DNA from: Streptosporangium saharense
GTDB lineage: Bacteria > Actinomycetota > Actinomycetes > Streptosporangiales > Streptosporangiaceae
DNA: 64,000 bases
Assembly (NCBI RefSeq): GCF_014203715.1
Contig: NZ_JACHJP010000001.1
Location: forward strand, 1,466,432-1,530,431
Direction of reading: 5' to 3'
Shown: positions 1-9,607 of the stretch, piece after piece
Layout: each line of letters opens with the position of its first letter
How positions within the stretch are numbered: the stretch's first letter is position 1
Notes under the pieces: model-generated
Database searches by the model: none
Seen by the model: the letters and a program-made list of their open reading frames with translations, nothing else
What the model was told of the DNA's origin: nothing
Made by a program: the position numbers and the translations under genes

Positions 1-401
1 ACCAGCCTGGCCGCGATGGCGGGGCCGAAGATGGCCTCGCCGTCGGCGGCGGCCTGCACCGCCCTGACCAGTTCCGCCCTGCGCGCCCCTTTGAGCACGT
101 AACCGCGCGCCCCGGCCCGCATGGCGGCGAACACCGAGTCGTCGTCGTCCGACATGCTGAGCACGACCACCCGGATGTGCGGGTGGTCGCGGACGAGCTT
201 CCCGGTCGCCGCGACCCCGCCCATACCGGGCATCGTCAGGTCCATCAGCACCACGTCCGGCTGCAGCCGCCCGACCACGGCCAGCGCCTGCTCCCCGCTG
301 GACACCTCGTCGGCGACCTCGATCCCCTCCGCGGTCGCCAGCAGCGTGCGCAGCCCGGCGCGGAACCCGGCGTGGTCGTCAACGAGCAGGACACGGATCA
401 T
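1..401 (-). CDS. NarL/LuxR-type response regulator, 3' part cut by window edge
   Basis: The reverse strand encodes the first 133 residues of a response regulator. The receiver domain is intact: acidic pair D8-D9, phosphoacceptor D54 in the context VLMDLTMPGM, and conserved K104 in GYVLKGA. The C-terminal part, expected to be a LuxR-type helix-turn-helix, lies outside the window, so the subfamily is inferred from the receiver sequence and from the partner kinase. The ATG start sits inside the 3' end of the upstream histidine kinase gene, with a 23-nt overlap, which implies translational coupling and makes the two an operon and a cognate pair. Its targets cannot be read from this window. Confidence 0.9.
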   Translation of the reverse strand, partial: MIRVLLVDDHAGFRAGLRTLLATAEGIEVADEVSSGEQALAVVGRLQPDVVLMDLTMPGMGGVAATGKLVRDHPHIRVVVLSMSDDDDSVFAAMRAGARGYVLKGARRAELVRAVQAAADGEAIFGPAIAARL

Positions 402-2412
402 CGCGATCCCCTCCCTCACGCGCGGGAAGCGTGACCCTGACCAGGGTCCCGCCCTCGGGACGGTCCTTGGCCGCGAACGTGCCGCCGAGTTCGAGCGCCC
501 GCTCCCGCATCGACGCCAGCCCGAGCCCGGCTCTCTCGTCGGGTACGGCCCGCAGCCCGTCGCCGTCGTCGGCAACCTCAAGGGTGAGCGTGCCTCCGGA
601 CACCTCGACCCGCAGCCGCGCGCCGCTCGCCCCCGCGTGCCTGCGCGCGTTGGCCAGCGCCTCCGCCGCGATGCGGTAGGCCGCCACCTCCGTCGCCGCG
701 GGCAGCGGCCCGAGCCTTTCGGGGGTCAGCACGGTGACCCGCAGCCCGGGCGGCTGCCGTACGGCGTGGGCACGCAGGGCGCCGAGCAGGCCGAGGGTGT
801 CGAGCGCGGGCGGGCGCAGGCCGTCGACCAGGGTCCGCACGTCGGCGACCGCGGCCTCGGCGTCGGCGACGATCTCGGCGAGCAACCCCCGCGCGGGCAC
901 GTCCCCGACCAGGTCGCACGCGGCCTCGGCCCGCATGGTCAGCGCGGCCAGCGTGGGCCCGAGCCCGTCGTGCAGGTCGCGCCTGAGACGGCGGCGCTCC
1001 TCCTCCCTGGCCATCACGAGCCTCTCCCGCGAGCGCCGCAGGTCGGCGGTCAGGCGGGCGGCGTGCGCCGCGATGGCGACCTGCCTGGCCAGGTCGGTCA
1101 GCACCCGCAGGTCACGACGGCCGAAGCCGCTCTCTCCCGACCTGGGCGACAGGACGAGGTCACCGGCCCGCTCACCGTTGTGGGTCAGCGGCAGCCGTAC
1201 CGGAACACCCGTGGGGGAGCCGAAGGCGTGTCGCGTGCCCGCGGAGGTCTCCACCGCCGCGTACGGCAGCCGCAGCGCCTCGGCGACCGCGCGGGCGACC
1301 CCGGGCAGCACGCCGTCCGGCTCCCCGCTGTTCTCCAGGCGCCTGCCAAGGCGGGTGAGCGCCGCGTAGGGGTCGTCCCGCTCGCCGTACATCAGCAGGT
1401 TCACCCAGCCCTGGAGCCGTCTGCGCAGCGGCGCGAAGGCGAACGCGACGAGCCCGGCGGCCAGCACGGACACCGGTAGGTCCCCGCTGGGGAAGACCGC
1501 GCCCAGGTAGCCCGCGATGGCCACGTACCCGACGCTCACGCAGCCGGACAGCAGCGCGTAGACCAGGGTCCTGTTGGTCACCAGGTCGATGTCGAAGAGC
1601 CGGTGGCGCAGGATCGCGACGCAGACGGCGGCCGGGAGCAGCGCCGTGGTCGCCGAGCCGAGCTCCCAGAAGGTGTCGGTAACGGGCCAGATGCGCCCGG
1701 GGACCGCGTCGGTCAGCCCGGCGGCCAGGCGGGCGGCGACGACCACCATCTCGATCCCGACCGCGTAGGTGAGCCACATGATCTGGCGGCGTTCGACGCC
1801 GGAGCTGCGCAGCGCCCTGCGGACCAGGTCGGCGCCGCCGACGACGAACACCACCGCCATGAGAGCCGTCATCGCGGTCTCCGCGACGGGCGCCAGGTCG
1901 GCGAGCGCCGAGACCCCGAGCGGGTTGACCACCCCGGTGTCCGTGCCGACCTGGTCGTTCTCGCCCGGCCTGAGCGCGCTGAGGATCATGACCGGTACGG
2001 CGGCGGCGAGCGTCAGGCGGACCAGGCGCCGCAGCCCGGGGGAGGACAGCGTCCCACCGGGGAAGATCATCGGGATCAGGGTGATCGACAGGTTCGCCGG
2101 GACCCACAGCCACGTCTGCGGCCAGGCGGCGGCCTGGGCGAGCGGCAGCCCGTTGACCAGGCCGAGGATGGCGTACTGGCCGCAGGCCTCCATCAGCGCG
2201 AAGCACAGGCCGCCCAGCGCCAGCGCCCTGCCGACCGGGTGCTCGGGACGCCGCGAGCCGATCAGGCCGCCCGCGAGCGCGCAGGCGGCCACGAAGAGCA
2301 GGTGACCGAGGCCGAGCGGCCCGACCCCGTTGCGCGTGGCTAGTACGGCGGCCGCCACGACCAGCAGCGACGTCAGGGCGCAGCAGGACCACGCGAGGCG
2401 CGCCGTCGTCAT
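379..2412 (-). CDS. Sensor histidine kinase, HisKA_3 type, with multi-pass N-terminal membrane domain
   Basis: A 677-residue membrane kinase. The first ~330 residues form about eight to nine hydrophobic segments. A GAF-like region follows (~350-450), then the dimerisation/phosphoacceptor helix with the motif RRDLHDGLGP (His near residue 482) and a C-terminal HATPase domain ending in GLGLASMRERALELGG. This is the NarX/DesK-type (HPK7) architecture. I chose the ATG at 2412 because TACGGT lies 6 nt upstream, matching the leaderless promoters seen elsewhere in the window; a GTG two codons earlier (2418) is possible. The gene overlaps the response regulator downstream. The signal sensed by the membrane part is unknown. 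Confidence 0.92.
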   Translation of the reverse strand: MTTARLAWSCCALTSLLVVAAAVLATRNGVGPLGLGHLLFVAACALAGGLIGSRRPEHPVGRALALGGLCFALMEACGQYAILGLVNGLPLAQAAAWPQTWLWVPANLSITLIPMIFPGGTLSSPGLRRLVRLTLAAAVPVMILSALRPGENDQVGTDTGVVNPLGVSALADLAPVAETAMTALMAVVFVVGGADLVRRALRSSGVERRQIMWLTYAVGIEMVVVAARLAAGLTDAVPGRIWPVTDTFWELGSATTALLPAAVCVAILRHRLFDIDLVTNRTLVYALLSGCVSVGYVAIAGYLGAVFPSGDLPVSVLAAGLVAFAFAPLRRRLQGWVNLLMYGERDDPYAALTRLGRRLENSGEPDGVLPGVARAVAEALRLPYAAVETSAGTRHAFGSPTGVPVRLPLTHNGERAGDLVLSPRSGESGFGRRDLRVLTDLARQVAIAAHAARLTADLRRSRERLVMAREEERRRLRRDLHDGLGPTLAALTMRAEAACDLVGDVPARGLLAEIVADAEAAVADVRTLVDGLRPPALDTLGLLGALRAHAVRQPPGLRVTVLTPERLGPLPAATEVAAYRIAAEALANARRHAGASGARLRVEVSGGTLTLEVADDGDGLRAVPDERAGLGLASMRERALELGGTFAAKDRPEGGTLVRVTLPAREGGDRDDPCPAR

Positions 2413-2473
2413 TGGCACACCGTACCGGTGCTTTGTCCTGGATTGGGAGGGTCGGTGTCCCGGGACACCCAGG

Positions 2474-3922
2474 TCAGAACCCCTGGGGCAGCCGGAAGAG
2501 ACGGCCGGGGTCGTAGGCGGCCTTGACCCGGGCGAGCCTGGTGGCGTTGGCGCCGTAGTAGGCCGCGCGCCAGCCGGTCAGCCCGGGATCGACGTAGTTG
2601 ACGTAGGCGTGGTCGCCGTAGTGGGGACGCATCGCGGCGCGGGCGTTCGCGGTCCAGGAGGCCGCGCCCGCGCGGTGGGCGTAGTACTGGACGCTGTAGA
2701 GCGCCGCCCGGTGCGGGAAGGCCGTCGCGTCCGGCCGCACCCGGGCCACGGCCCCGCCGAGGGCGTCCAGCAGCACGGTGTGGCTGCCGGGCTTGGCGAC
2801 CTGGGCCACCAGGGTCTTCGCCCCCGCCTCGGACAGCGGGGCGTAGGCCATGTGCGACCTGCCGCTGAAGGAGTCACGCGGCAGTTTGCCGTCGCGGGTC
2901 TGGCCGGGCAGGGAGCCGGGCCTGTGGCACTGGGAGACCGTCAGCGTCGAGCAGCCTCCCATGATCATCATCGCGTGACCGTAGGACGTCTGCCTGACGA
3001 AGGAGGACGAGGTCGGGCCGATCGCGTCACCCAGCCGGTCGAGCAGCCGCTCGCACTCGGCCCTGCCGCCCAGGTGGAGGCCGCCGATCTGCACGTCCAT
3101 CCCGCCGTCGCTGCTCAGGTGCATCGTGGACCACAGCTCGTCGGGTACGGCCCGCGACCACGACTGCCAGGCCTTGAGCGCCTTGGCGGCCCTGGCCCAC
3201 GGCCAGTGCAGGAAGAAGACCGTGACCTCGCGGGTCGGATGGGTCCTGAAGCCGAAGGAGACCGCCACCCCGAGGTTGCCGCCGCCCCCGCCCCGGCTCG
3301 CCCAGTAGAGGTCGGGCTCGTGGTTGGCGTCGCTCGTCACCAGCCGCCCGTCGGCCGTGACGAGCTGGACGGACTCCATGACGTCGCACGTCAGGCCGTA
3401 CTTCCTGGACACCACGCCGATCCCGCCGCCGAGCGTCAGGCCGCTGACCCCGACCGTGGGGCAGGTCCCCGCCGGGATGCTCACCCCGTGCTTGGCGAGG
3501 CTGTCGTAGACGTCGACCAGCTTGGCGCCCGCCCCGACGCTCGCCCGTCCCGCGGAGTAGGAGACCTTGCTCATCCGGGAGACGTCCAGGACCAGGCCGG
3601 TGCCGGTGGACCAGCCCGCGTAGGAGTGCCCACCGGACCGTACGGCCAGCGGCACCCCCACCTTCCTTGCGAAGGTCACGCACTCGGCCACGTCTGAGGG
3701 GTTGGCGCAGTAGGCGACGCCCGCGGGCCGTACCGCGTCGAAGGCGGTGTTGAACAGGCGGCGGGCGGCGTCGTAGGAAGCGTCGCCGGGCCGTACGAGA
3801 GTGCCGTCGAGCCCCCGGCCGAGAGCCGTCCACTCCGCGGCGGCGGGGGAGGCTGCCCCGATGCTGAGCGCGGCCATACCGCCAAGCCTAAGGAACGTCC
3901 GCCTGTCCGGAGCGCGCTGCAT
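2474..3922 (-). CDS. Tat-exported FAD-dependent oxidase of the berberine-bridge-enzyme (BBE) family
   Basis: 482 residues. The N-terminus carries a twin-arginine signal (RRTFLR followed by a hydrophobic stretch and an Ala-rich cleavage region near residue 29), so the enzyme is probably secreted folded. The VAO-type FAD-binding domain contains RSGGHSYAG (H99) and AGTCPTVG (C154). In BBE-like oxidases these two positions attach FAD bicovalently, which I infer here. The C-terminus has the BBE-domain signature YDPGRLFR. Members oxidise sugars, alkaloids or other alcohols, and the substrate cannot be predicted. It stands alone between the two-component system and a long upstream non-coding stretch. 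Confidence 0.88.
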   Translation of the reverse strand: MQRAPDRRTFLRLGGMAALSIGAASPAAAEWTALGRGLDGTLVRPGDASYDAARRLFNTAFDAVRPAGVAYCANPSDVAECVTFARKVGVPLAVRSGGHSYAGWSTGTGLVLDVSRMSKVSYSAGRASVGAGAKLVDVYDSLAKHGVSIPAGTCPTVGVSGLTLGGGIGVVSRKYGLTCDVMESVQLVTADGRLVTSDANHEPDLYWASRGGGGGNLGVAVSFGFRTHPTREVTVFFLHWPWARAAKALKAWQSWSRAVPDELWSTMHLSSDGGMDVQIGGLHLGGRAECERLLDRLGDAIGPTSSSFVRQTSYGHAMMIMGGCSTLTVSQCHRPGSLPGQTRDGKLPRDSFSGRSHMAYAPLSEAGAKTLVAQVAKPGSHTVLLDALGGAVARVRPDATAFPHRAALYSVQYYAHRAGAASWTANARAAMRPHYGDHAYVNYVDPGLTGWRAAYYGANATRLARVKAAYDPGRLFRLPQGF

Positions 3923-4300
3923 GCTGGTTCTCCCCGTTGGGTTCCGAGTCGTCTGCCCGATGAGACGGCCGCGTCCCCGGTCTGGTTGGTTACATTCACA
4001 TCACGGTGCGACCGGTGAGGCTTTTGTCGGCATGGGAGGCATGGGAGGCGAGGGCGGTGTCGGCGTGGCGAGGGGGCCGAGGGGCGGGGGAGCATAATCT
4101 TGGGCTGGAAGGCTGAGACGGGGACGCGGTACGGCCGTCCGTGGGAGACTGATGACCCATCGGATACGGCTGGTCCGGGTTCGTGTGGCCGGCGAGGTGG
4201 CGGAGACCCCGGGCCTCGCGGGAGCCCCTGATCCCCCGAAGATCGGGAAGCCCTCGGCCCACCCGGGCTGGAGCGCTCCAATTCGCCGGATGTTGGCCGT

Positions 4301-4315
4301 ACGTCACATTGACGT
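4301..4315. promoter_or_regulatory. Inverted repeat ACGTCA-N3-TGACGT, candidate operator
   Basis: Exact 6-bp half-sites ACGTCA and TGACGT are separated by three bases, about 370 bp upstream of the glutamate dehydrogenase start. The symmetry fits a dimeric repressor or activator such as a GntR or MarR protein. No such regulator is adjacent, so the binding protein is unknown. Confidence 0.4.
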
Positions 4316-4663
4316 TTCACGGCTTTTCGGGTGGTATCAGAGCGGCGGTGTGCTCGGGTCAACGGGGACCGGGGCAGGTGGCCGCTGGAGGTGTTGTGCC
4401 ACGGGCCATGCCCGATGGACGGGGATCCGGAGAGGTGGGCGATGGGCGGTCACGTCCCGTCGCGCACGGCCGGGGACCGGCACGCCGTGAGCCCGCTCCA
4501 TGGCGGGCCGACCACGCGGTGGTCGAGTGACGGATCCACATAAGACCGGGCAGAGGCGACATGACGGGGCGTCTCTCCCGGTAAGCGGCATGTGCCGCAT
4601 TACTTCTCCCCGCTCGGGAACTACGACATTGATCGCAGATCCCTCATCTAATACGAAAAATCC

Positions 4664-4679
4664 CTCACAAAGGAGTGAG
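4664..4679 (+). promoter_or_regulatory. Small inverted repeat enclosing the ribosome binding site of the glutamate dehydrogenase
   Basis: CTCAC and GTGAG flank the Shine-Dalgarno AAAGGAG, so folding would partly hide the ribosome binding site in a short hairpin 6 nt before the ATG at 4686. Five pairs is weak. The Shine-Dalgarno itself is strong for this genome, and it decides the start codon. Confidence 0.35.
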
Positions 4680-4685
4680 AGCGAC

Positions 4686-7600
4686 ATGCCGCTCGACGAG
4701 GCGAAGGACGAGCTGCTGAGGAGTGCCGCCGAGACCTGCGCGCACACACCCGGCGGCGACCACGGGAGTGACGAGGAGGCACTCGAGTTCCTCAGGCTCT
4801 ACTACCGGCATGTCGCGCCAGAAGACCTGCTGGACCGCAACCCGGTCGACGTGTACGGCCCGGCCACGGCCCAGCGTCAGCTCGCCGACAAGCGCCCCCA
4901 GGGCCGGGCCCTGGTGCGCGCCTACACCCCCAGCCTTGAGGAGCACGGCTGGGACCCCGGCCGCTCGGTCGTCGAGGTGGTGACCGACGACATGCCCTTC
5001 CTGGTCGACTCCGTCACCATGGAGCTCGACCGGCACGGCATCACCACCCACCTGGTCGTCCACCCCCAGATGCGGGTGCGCAGGGACGTGACCGGCAAGC
5101 TGCTCGGCGGGGACCGCGACCAGGACGCCGGACAGGAGATCACCGAGTCCTGGATGCACTTCGAGATCGACCGGCAGTCCGACCCGGCCGTGCTCAAGCA
5201 GCTTGAGGCCGACCTGCAGCGGGTCCTCCAGGACGTCCGCTACGCCGTCGAGGACTTCACCAAGATGCGGGCGCTGGCCCTGCAGACCGCCGAGGACGTC
5301 TCGGTCAACCCGCCCCCGCTCGACCTCGCGGGCGTCGAGGACAGCCTGGAGCTGATGCGCTGGCTGGCCGACGGCCACTTCACCTTCCTCGGCTACCGCG
5401 AGTACCGCCTTGAGGCGGACGAGCAGGGCGACACCCTGCGCCAGGTCCCCGGCACCGGCCTGGGCATCCTGCGCCACGACAAGGCGGGCTCGGAGAGCTT
5501 CGCCGCGCTCCCGCCCGAGCTGCGCGCCAAGGCCCGTGAGAAGCAGCAGATGCTGATCATCACCAAGGCCAACACCAGGGCGACCGTGTACCGTTCCGCC
5601 TACCTCGACTACGTCGGCGTCAAGCTCTTCGACGGCACCGGGGAGGTCGTCGGCGAACGCCGCTTCCTCGGCCTGTTCACCCACGTGGCCTACAGCGAGT
5701 CGATCTCGCGCATCCCGGTGCTGCGCCGCAAGCTGGCCGAGGTCCTCGACCTGGCCGGGCTCGCCGCCGACAGCCACGACGGCAAGGACCTCATCGAGAT
5801 CCTGGAGACCTTCCCCAGGGACGAGCTGTTCCAGACCTCGGTCGAGCAGCTGCTGCCGATCGCGCTCGGCGTGCTCAGGCTGCGCGAGCGCAAGCAGGTC
5901 AAGGTCTTCCTGCGGCCCGACGACTACGGCCGCTACATCTCCTTCCTGATCTACCTCCCGCGTGACCGTTACACCACCCAGATCCGCATCAAGATGCAGG
6001 ACATCCTGCTCAGGGCGGTCGGCGGCACCTCCTGCGACTACAGCGCCATGATCGGCGAGTCCGCCCTCGCCCGGCTGCACGTGGTCGTGCGCGGCGAGCG
6101 CGGCAGGCCGCTGAACACGCGCGACCTCGACGTCGAGGAGCTTGAGGGCAGGCTGGCCGCCGCCACCCGCTCCTGGGACGACGACCTGGCCACCGCGATC
6201 ACCGAGCTGAGCACCGAGGAGGAGGCGCCCCACCTCGTCCGGCGCTACTCCACGGCCTTCCCCGAGGGCTACAAGGCCGACTTCCCGCCCCGCCCGGCCG
6301 TCGCCGACCTGCGCCGCCTCGAAGCGCTCGCCGACTCGCCCGACGAGATCGGGATGAACCTCTACGAGCCCTACGACGCCCCCGAGGGGGAGCGCCGCTT
6401 CAAGCTCTACCGGATCGGCGCGCCCATCTCCCTGTCGCACGTGCTGCCGCTGCTGCAGCGCCTCGGCGTCGAGGTGGTCGACGAGCGCCCCTACGAGATC
6501 GACCGTGACCGTGACCCGGCGACCAAGGACGCCTGGATCTACGACTTCGGCCTGCGCTACGACCTGTCGCCCGAGGTGGACAGGGACGAGTTCAAGCGGC
6601 TCTTCCAGGACGCCTTCGACGCGCTGTGGCGGGGCAGGGTCGAGAGCGACGGCTTCAACGCCCTGGTCCTGGCGTCCGGGCTGAACTGGGAGCAGGCCGA
6701 GATCCTGCGGGTCTACGCCAAGTACCTGCGCCAGGCGGGCACCACCTTCAGCCAGGACTACATCGAGCGGGTGCTGCTGGGCAACGTACGGCTCGCCCGC
6801 CTGCTGGTGCGCCTGTTCGAGGCCAGGCTCGACCCCAGGCGCGACGCCGAGGTCCGCACCGACCTGACCGAGGCGCTGAACGAGGAGATCCTCGGCGCCC
6901 TCGACGACGTGGCCTCCCTGGACGAGGACCGCATCCTGCGGGCCTATCTGGAGATGATCAACGCCACGCTGCGGACGAACTACTTCCAGACGGTCGACGG
7001 GGTGCGCAAGCCGTACGTCAGCCTGAAGCTCGACTCGCCGTCGATCAGCGTGCTGCCGCTGCCGAGGCCGAAGTTCGAGATCTTCGTCTACTCGCCGCGG
7101 GTCGAGGGCGTGCACCTGCGCTTCGGCAAGGTCGCGCGCGGCGGCCTGCGCTGGTCGGACCGCAGGGAGGACTTCCGCACCGAGGTCCTGGGCCTGGTGA
7201 AGGCGCAGATGGTGAAGAACACCGTCATCGTCCCCACCGGCTCCAAGGGCGGCTTCGTGGTGAAGAACCCCCCGAGGTCGGGCACGCGTGAGGACCTGCT
7301 CGCCGAGGGCGTGGCCTGCTACCGGATGTTCATCTCCGGCCTGCTGGACGTCACCGACAACCTCGTGGACGGCGAGGTCGCCCCGCCCGCCGACGTGGTC
7401 AGGCACGACGGGGACGACACCTACCTCGTGGTCGCCGCCGACAAGGGCACCGCGACCTTCTCCGACATCGCCAACGCGGTGGCCAAGGAGTACGGCTTCT
7501 GGCTCGGGGACGCCTTCGCCTCCGGTGGCTCGATCGGCTACGACCACAAGGCCATGGGCATCACCGCCCGCGGCGCCTGGGAGTCGGTCAAGTACCACTT

Positions 7601-9563
7601 CCGCACCACCGGCGTCGACATCCAGACCACCGACTTCACGGTGGCCGGGATCGGCGACATGTCCGGCGACGTCTTCGGCAACGGCATGCTGCTGTCCCAG
7701 CACATCAGGCTGGTCGCGGCCTTCGACCACCGGCACATCTTCATCGACCCCGACCCCGACGCCGCGCGGAGCTACGCAGAACGGGCCAGGCTCTTCGCGC
7801 TGCCGCGCAGCTCCTGGGCCGACTACGACCCCTCCCTCATCGGGCAGGGCGGCGGCGTGTGGTCGCGCACGGCCAAGTCGATCCCGCTCTCCCCGCAGGC
7901 GCGCGCCGCGCTCGGCATCGCCGACGGGGTGACCTCGCTGGCGCCGAACGACCTGATCAGCGCCATCCTGCGGGCCCCCGTCGACCTGCTGTGGAACGGC
8001 GGCATCGGCACCTACGTCAAGGCGACGAGCGAGTCCCACACCGAGGTCGGCGACAAGGCCAACGACGGCCTGCGGGTCAACGGCGCCGAACTGCGCTGCA
8101 AGGTGGTCGGCGAGGGCGGCAATCTGGGCTTCACCCAGCTCGCCAGGATCGAGTTCGCCCGCGAGGGCGGCCTCGTCAACACCGACTTCATCGACAACTC
8201 CGCCGGGGTGGACACCTCCGACCACGAGGTGAACATCAAGATCCTGCTGGACCGCGCCGTCCGCGACGGCGAGCTGACCGACAAGCAGCGCAACGAACTC
8301 TTCCTCGACATGACCGACGAGGTCGGCGAGCTGGTCCTGCGGGACAACTACAACCAGAACGTGGTGCTCGCCGCCGCCCGCGCCCAGGCGTCGGACATGC
8401 TGCACATCCACGCGCGGCAGCTGCGCAGGCTCGAACGGGCCGGGCTGGTCAACCGGGAGCTGGAGTTCCTGCCTTCGGACAAGGCCCTGGCCGAGCGGCG
8501 CCAGGCCGGGCTCGGGCTGACCGCGCCGGAGTTCTCGGTGCTGCTCGCCTACACCAAGCTGGTCACCGACGCCGAGATCCTCGCCTCCGACCTGCCCGAC
8601 GACCCCTACCTCGCGTCCTGGCTGGTGTCCTACTTCCCCTCGGCGCTGCGCGGGCGCATGCGCGACCACATGGACACCCACCCGCTGCGCAGGGAGATCA
8701 TCACGACCGGCGTGGTGAACGACCTGGTCAACTCGGGCGGCACCACCTTCATGTTCCGCCTCGGCGAGGAGAGCGGCGCCTCGGCGCCGGACATCGCCCG
8801 CGCCTACCTGGTCACCCGCGAGGTCTTCGACCTGCCCAGCTTCTGGCGCCAGGTCGAGGAGCTGGACAACAAGGTGGACACCTCCACCCAGATCGCCATG
8901 CTCCTGGAGTCCCGCAAGCTGACCGAGCGCGGCACCCGCTGGCTGCTCGGCAACCGGCGGGCGCCGCTCGACCTGGCCTCGACGGTGACCTTCTTCGCCA
9001 AGGGCATGAACGGCCTGCTGCCCCACCTGCCCAAGCTGCTCACCGGCTCCGACCTGGCGGGCTTCGAGGAGCGCCGCGACTCCTTCGTCGCCAGGGGAGT
9101 GCCCGCCGAGCTGGCCGAGCGGGTCGCCTCCATGGTCCCGGCCTACTCGACCTTCGACCTGGTCGAGGTGGCCGCCCAGGCGAGCCGCCCGGTCAACGAG
9201 GTCGCCGAGGTCTACTTCGACCTGGCCGACCGGCTCCAGCTGTCCAGGCTGCGCGAGCGCGTGATCGCGCTGCCGCGTGACAGCCGCTGGAACTCCATGG
9301 CGCGGGCCGCCCTCCGCGACGACCTCTACGCCGCGCACGCCTCGCTCACCCGTGACGTCCTGGCCCACAGCACGCCGGGACTGACCCCCGAGGAGCGCCT
9401 GGCACGCTGGACGGAGGCCAACTCGGCCGCCGTCGCCAGGGCGCGGCAGACGCTGTCGGAGATCTGGGAGAGCGACAACTTCGACCTCGCGACGCTGTCG
9501 GTCGCGCTGCGCGCCATCCGCACGCTGGTCGCCTCGACGAGCCTGCCGCTCGGCGAGGCCTGA
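4686..9563 (+). CDS. gdh: NAD-dependent glutamate dehydrogenase, large (GDH-180) class
   Basis: 1,625 residues, the expected size of the ~180-kDa NAD-GDH class (GdhB/LGDH, Pfam Bac_GDH) found in Streptomyces, mycobacteria and Pseudomonas. It deaminates glutamate to 2-oxoglutarate and ammonium with NAD+. The long N-terminal third holds ACT-like regulatory segments. The catalytic core is around residues 800-1200, with the signatures GGLRWSDRREDFRTE and VPTGSKGGFVV, the latter carrying the substrate-binding lysine. The later GEGGNLGFTQ segment belongs to the nucleotide-binding part. The ATG at 4686 is preceded by AAAGGAG, and the open frame upstream of it lacks homologous sequence. In actinomycetes this enzyme is catabolic and may be controlled by phosphorylated GarA-type proteins, but no garA is present here. 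The gene is monocistronic and ends at a strong hairpin. Confidence 0.96.
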   Translation: MPLDEAKDELLRSAAETCAHTPGGDHGSDEEALEFLRLYYRHVAPEDLLDRNPVDVYGPATAQRQLADKRPQGRALVRAYTPSLEEHGWDPGRSVVEVVTDDMPFLVDSVTMELDRHGITTHLVVHPQMRVRRDVTGKLLGGDRDQDAGQEITESWMHFEIDRQSDPAVLKQLEADLQRVLQDVRYAVEDFTKMRALALQTAEDVSVNPPPLDLAGVEDSLELMRWLADGHFTFLGYREYRLEADEQGDTLRQVPGTGLGILRHDKAGSESFAALPPELRAKAREKQQMLIITKANTRATVYRSAYLDYVGVKLFDGTGEVVGERRFLGLFTHVAYSESISRIPVLRRKLAEVLDLAGLAADSHDGKDLIEILETFPRDELFQTSVEQLLPIALGVLRLRERKQVKVFLRPDDYGRYISFLIYLPRDRYTTQIRIKMQDILLRAVGGTSCDYSAMIGESALARLHVVVRGERGRPLNTRDLDVEELEGRLAAATRSWDDDLATAITELSTEEEAPHLVRRYSTAFPEGYKADFPPRPAVADLRRLEALADSPDEIGMNLYEPYDAPEGERRFKLYRIGAPISLSHVLPLLQRLGVEVVDERPYEIDRDRDPATKDAWIYDFGLRYDLSPEVDRDEFKRLFQDAFDALWRGRVESDGFNALVLASGLNWEQAEILRVYAKYLRQAGTTFSQDYIERVLLGNVRLARLLVRLFEARLDPRRDAEVRTDLTEALNEEILGALDDVASLDEDRILRAYLEMINATLRTNYFQTVDGVRKPYVSLKLDSPSISVLPLPRPKFEIFVYSPRVEGVHLRFGKVARGGLRWSDRREDFRTEVLGLVKAQMVKNTVIVPTGSKGGFVVKNPPRSGTREDLLAEGVACYRMFISGLLDVTDNLVDGEVAPPADVVRHDGDDTYLVVAADKGTATFSDIANAVAKEYGFWLGDAFASGGSIGYDHKAMGITARGAWESVKYHFRTTGVDIQTTDFTVAGIGDMSGDVFGNGMLLSQHIRLVAAFDHRHIFIDPDPDAARSYAERARLFALPRSSWADYDPSLIGQGGGVWSRTAKSIPLSPQARAALGIADGVTSLAPNDLISAILRAPVDLLWNGGIGTYVKATSESHTEVGDKANDGLRVNGAELRCKVVGEGGNLGFTQLARIEFAREGGLVNTDFIDNSAGVDTSDHEVNIKILLDRAVRDGELTDKQRNELFLDMTDEVGELVLRDNYNQNVVLAAARAQASDMLHIHARQLRRLERAGLVNRELEFLPSDKALAERRQAGLGLTAPEFSVLLAYTKLVTDAEILASDLPDDPYLASWLVSYFPSALRGRMRDHMDTHPLRREIITTGVVNDLVNSGGTTFMFRLGEESGASAPDIARAYLVTREVFDLPSFWRQVEELDNKVDTSTQIAMLLESRKLTERGTRWLLGNRRAPLDLASTVTFFAKGMNGLLPHLPKLLTGSDLAGFEERRDSFVARGVPAELAERVASMVPAYSTFDLVEVAAQASRPVNEVAEVYFDLADRLQLSRLRERVIALPRDSRWNSMARAALRDDLYAAHASLTRDVLAHSTPGLTPEERLARWTEANSAAVARARQTLSEIWESDNFDLATLSVALRAIRTLVASTSLPLGEA

Positions 9564-9574
9564 GAGACACCTCG

Positions 9575-9607
9575 CACGTCCTGTACGGCCTGGCCGTACA
9601 GGACGTG
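9575..9607. terminator. Perfect 16-bp hairpin, bidirectional terminator
   Basis: The arms 9575-9590 and 9592-9607 are perfect complements with one central base, so the real loop is a few bases. It lies 11 bp after the glutamate dehydrogenase stop and abuts the stop of the convergent lipoprotein gene, so it can terminate both transcripts. There is no T-tract, as usual in high-GC actinomycetes. Confidence 0.85.

Larger units (their letters stand above)
3923..4685. other. 763-bp intergenic region between divergent FAD oxidase and glutamate dehydrogenase genes
   Basis: No open frame here has convincing actinobacterial coding character or a recognisable product. The region holds an exact inverted repeat at 4301-4315. 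Just before the dehydrogenase start there is a relatively AT-rich stretch (4620-4670) with candidate promoter elements TTGATC and TAATAC, although their spacing is shorter than ideal. The 8-nt sequence ATCCCTCA occurs twice (4639 and 4660). The length suggests a long leader or complex regulation of the dehydrogenase, but this is inference. Confidence 0.6.

Noticed and set aside
3996-4490. Short open frames in the 763-bp gap before the glutamate dehydrogenase gene
   Set aside because: Frames on both strands have Pro/Arg/Gly-rich low-complexity translations, no Shine-Dalgarno and no recognisable homology.
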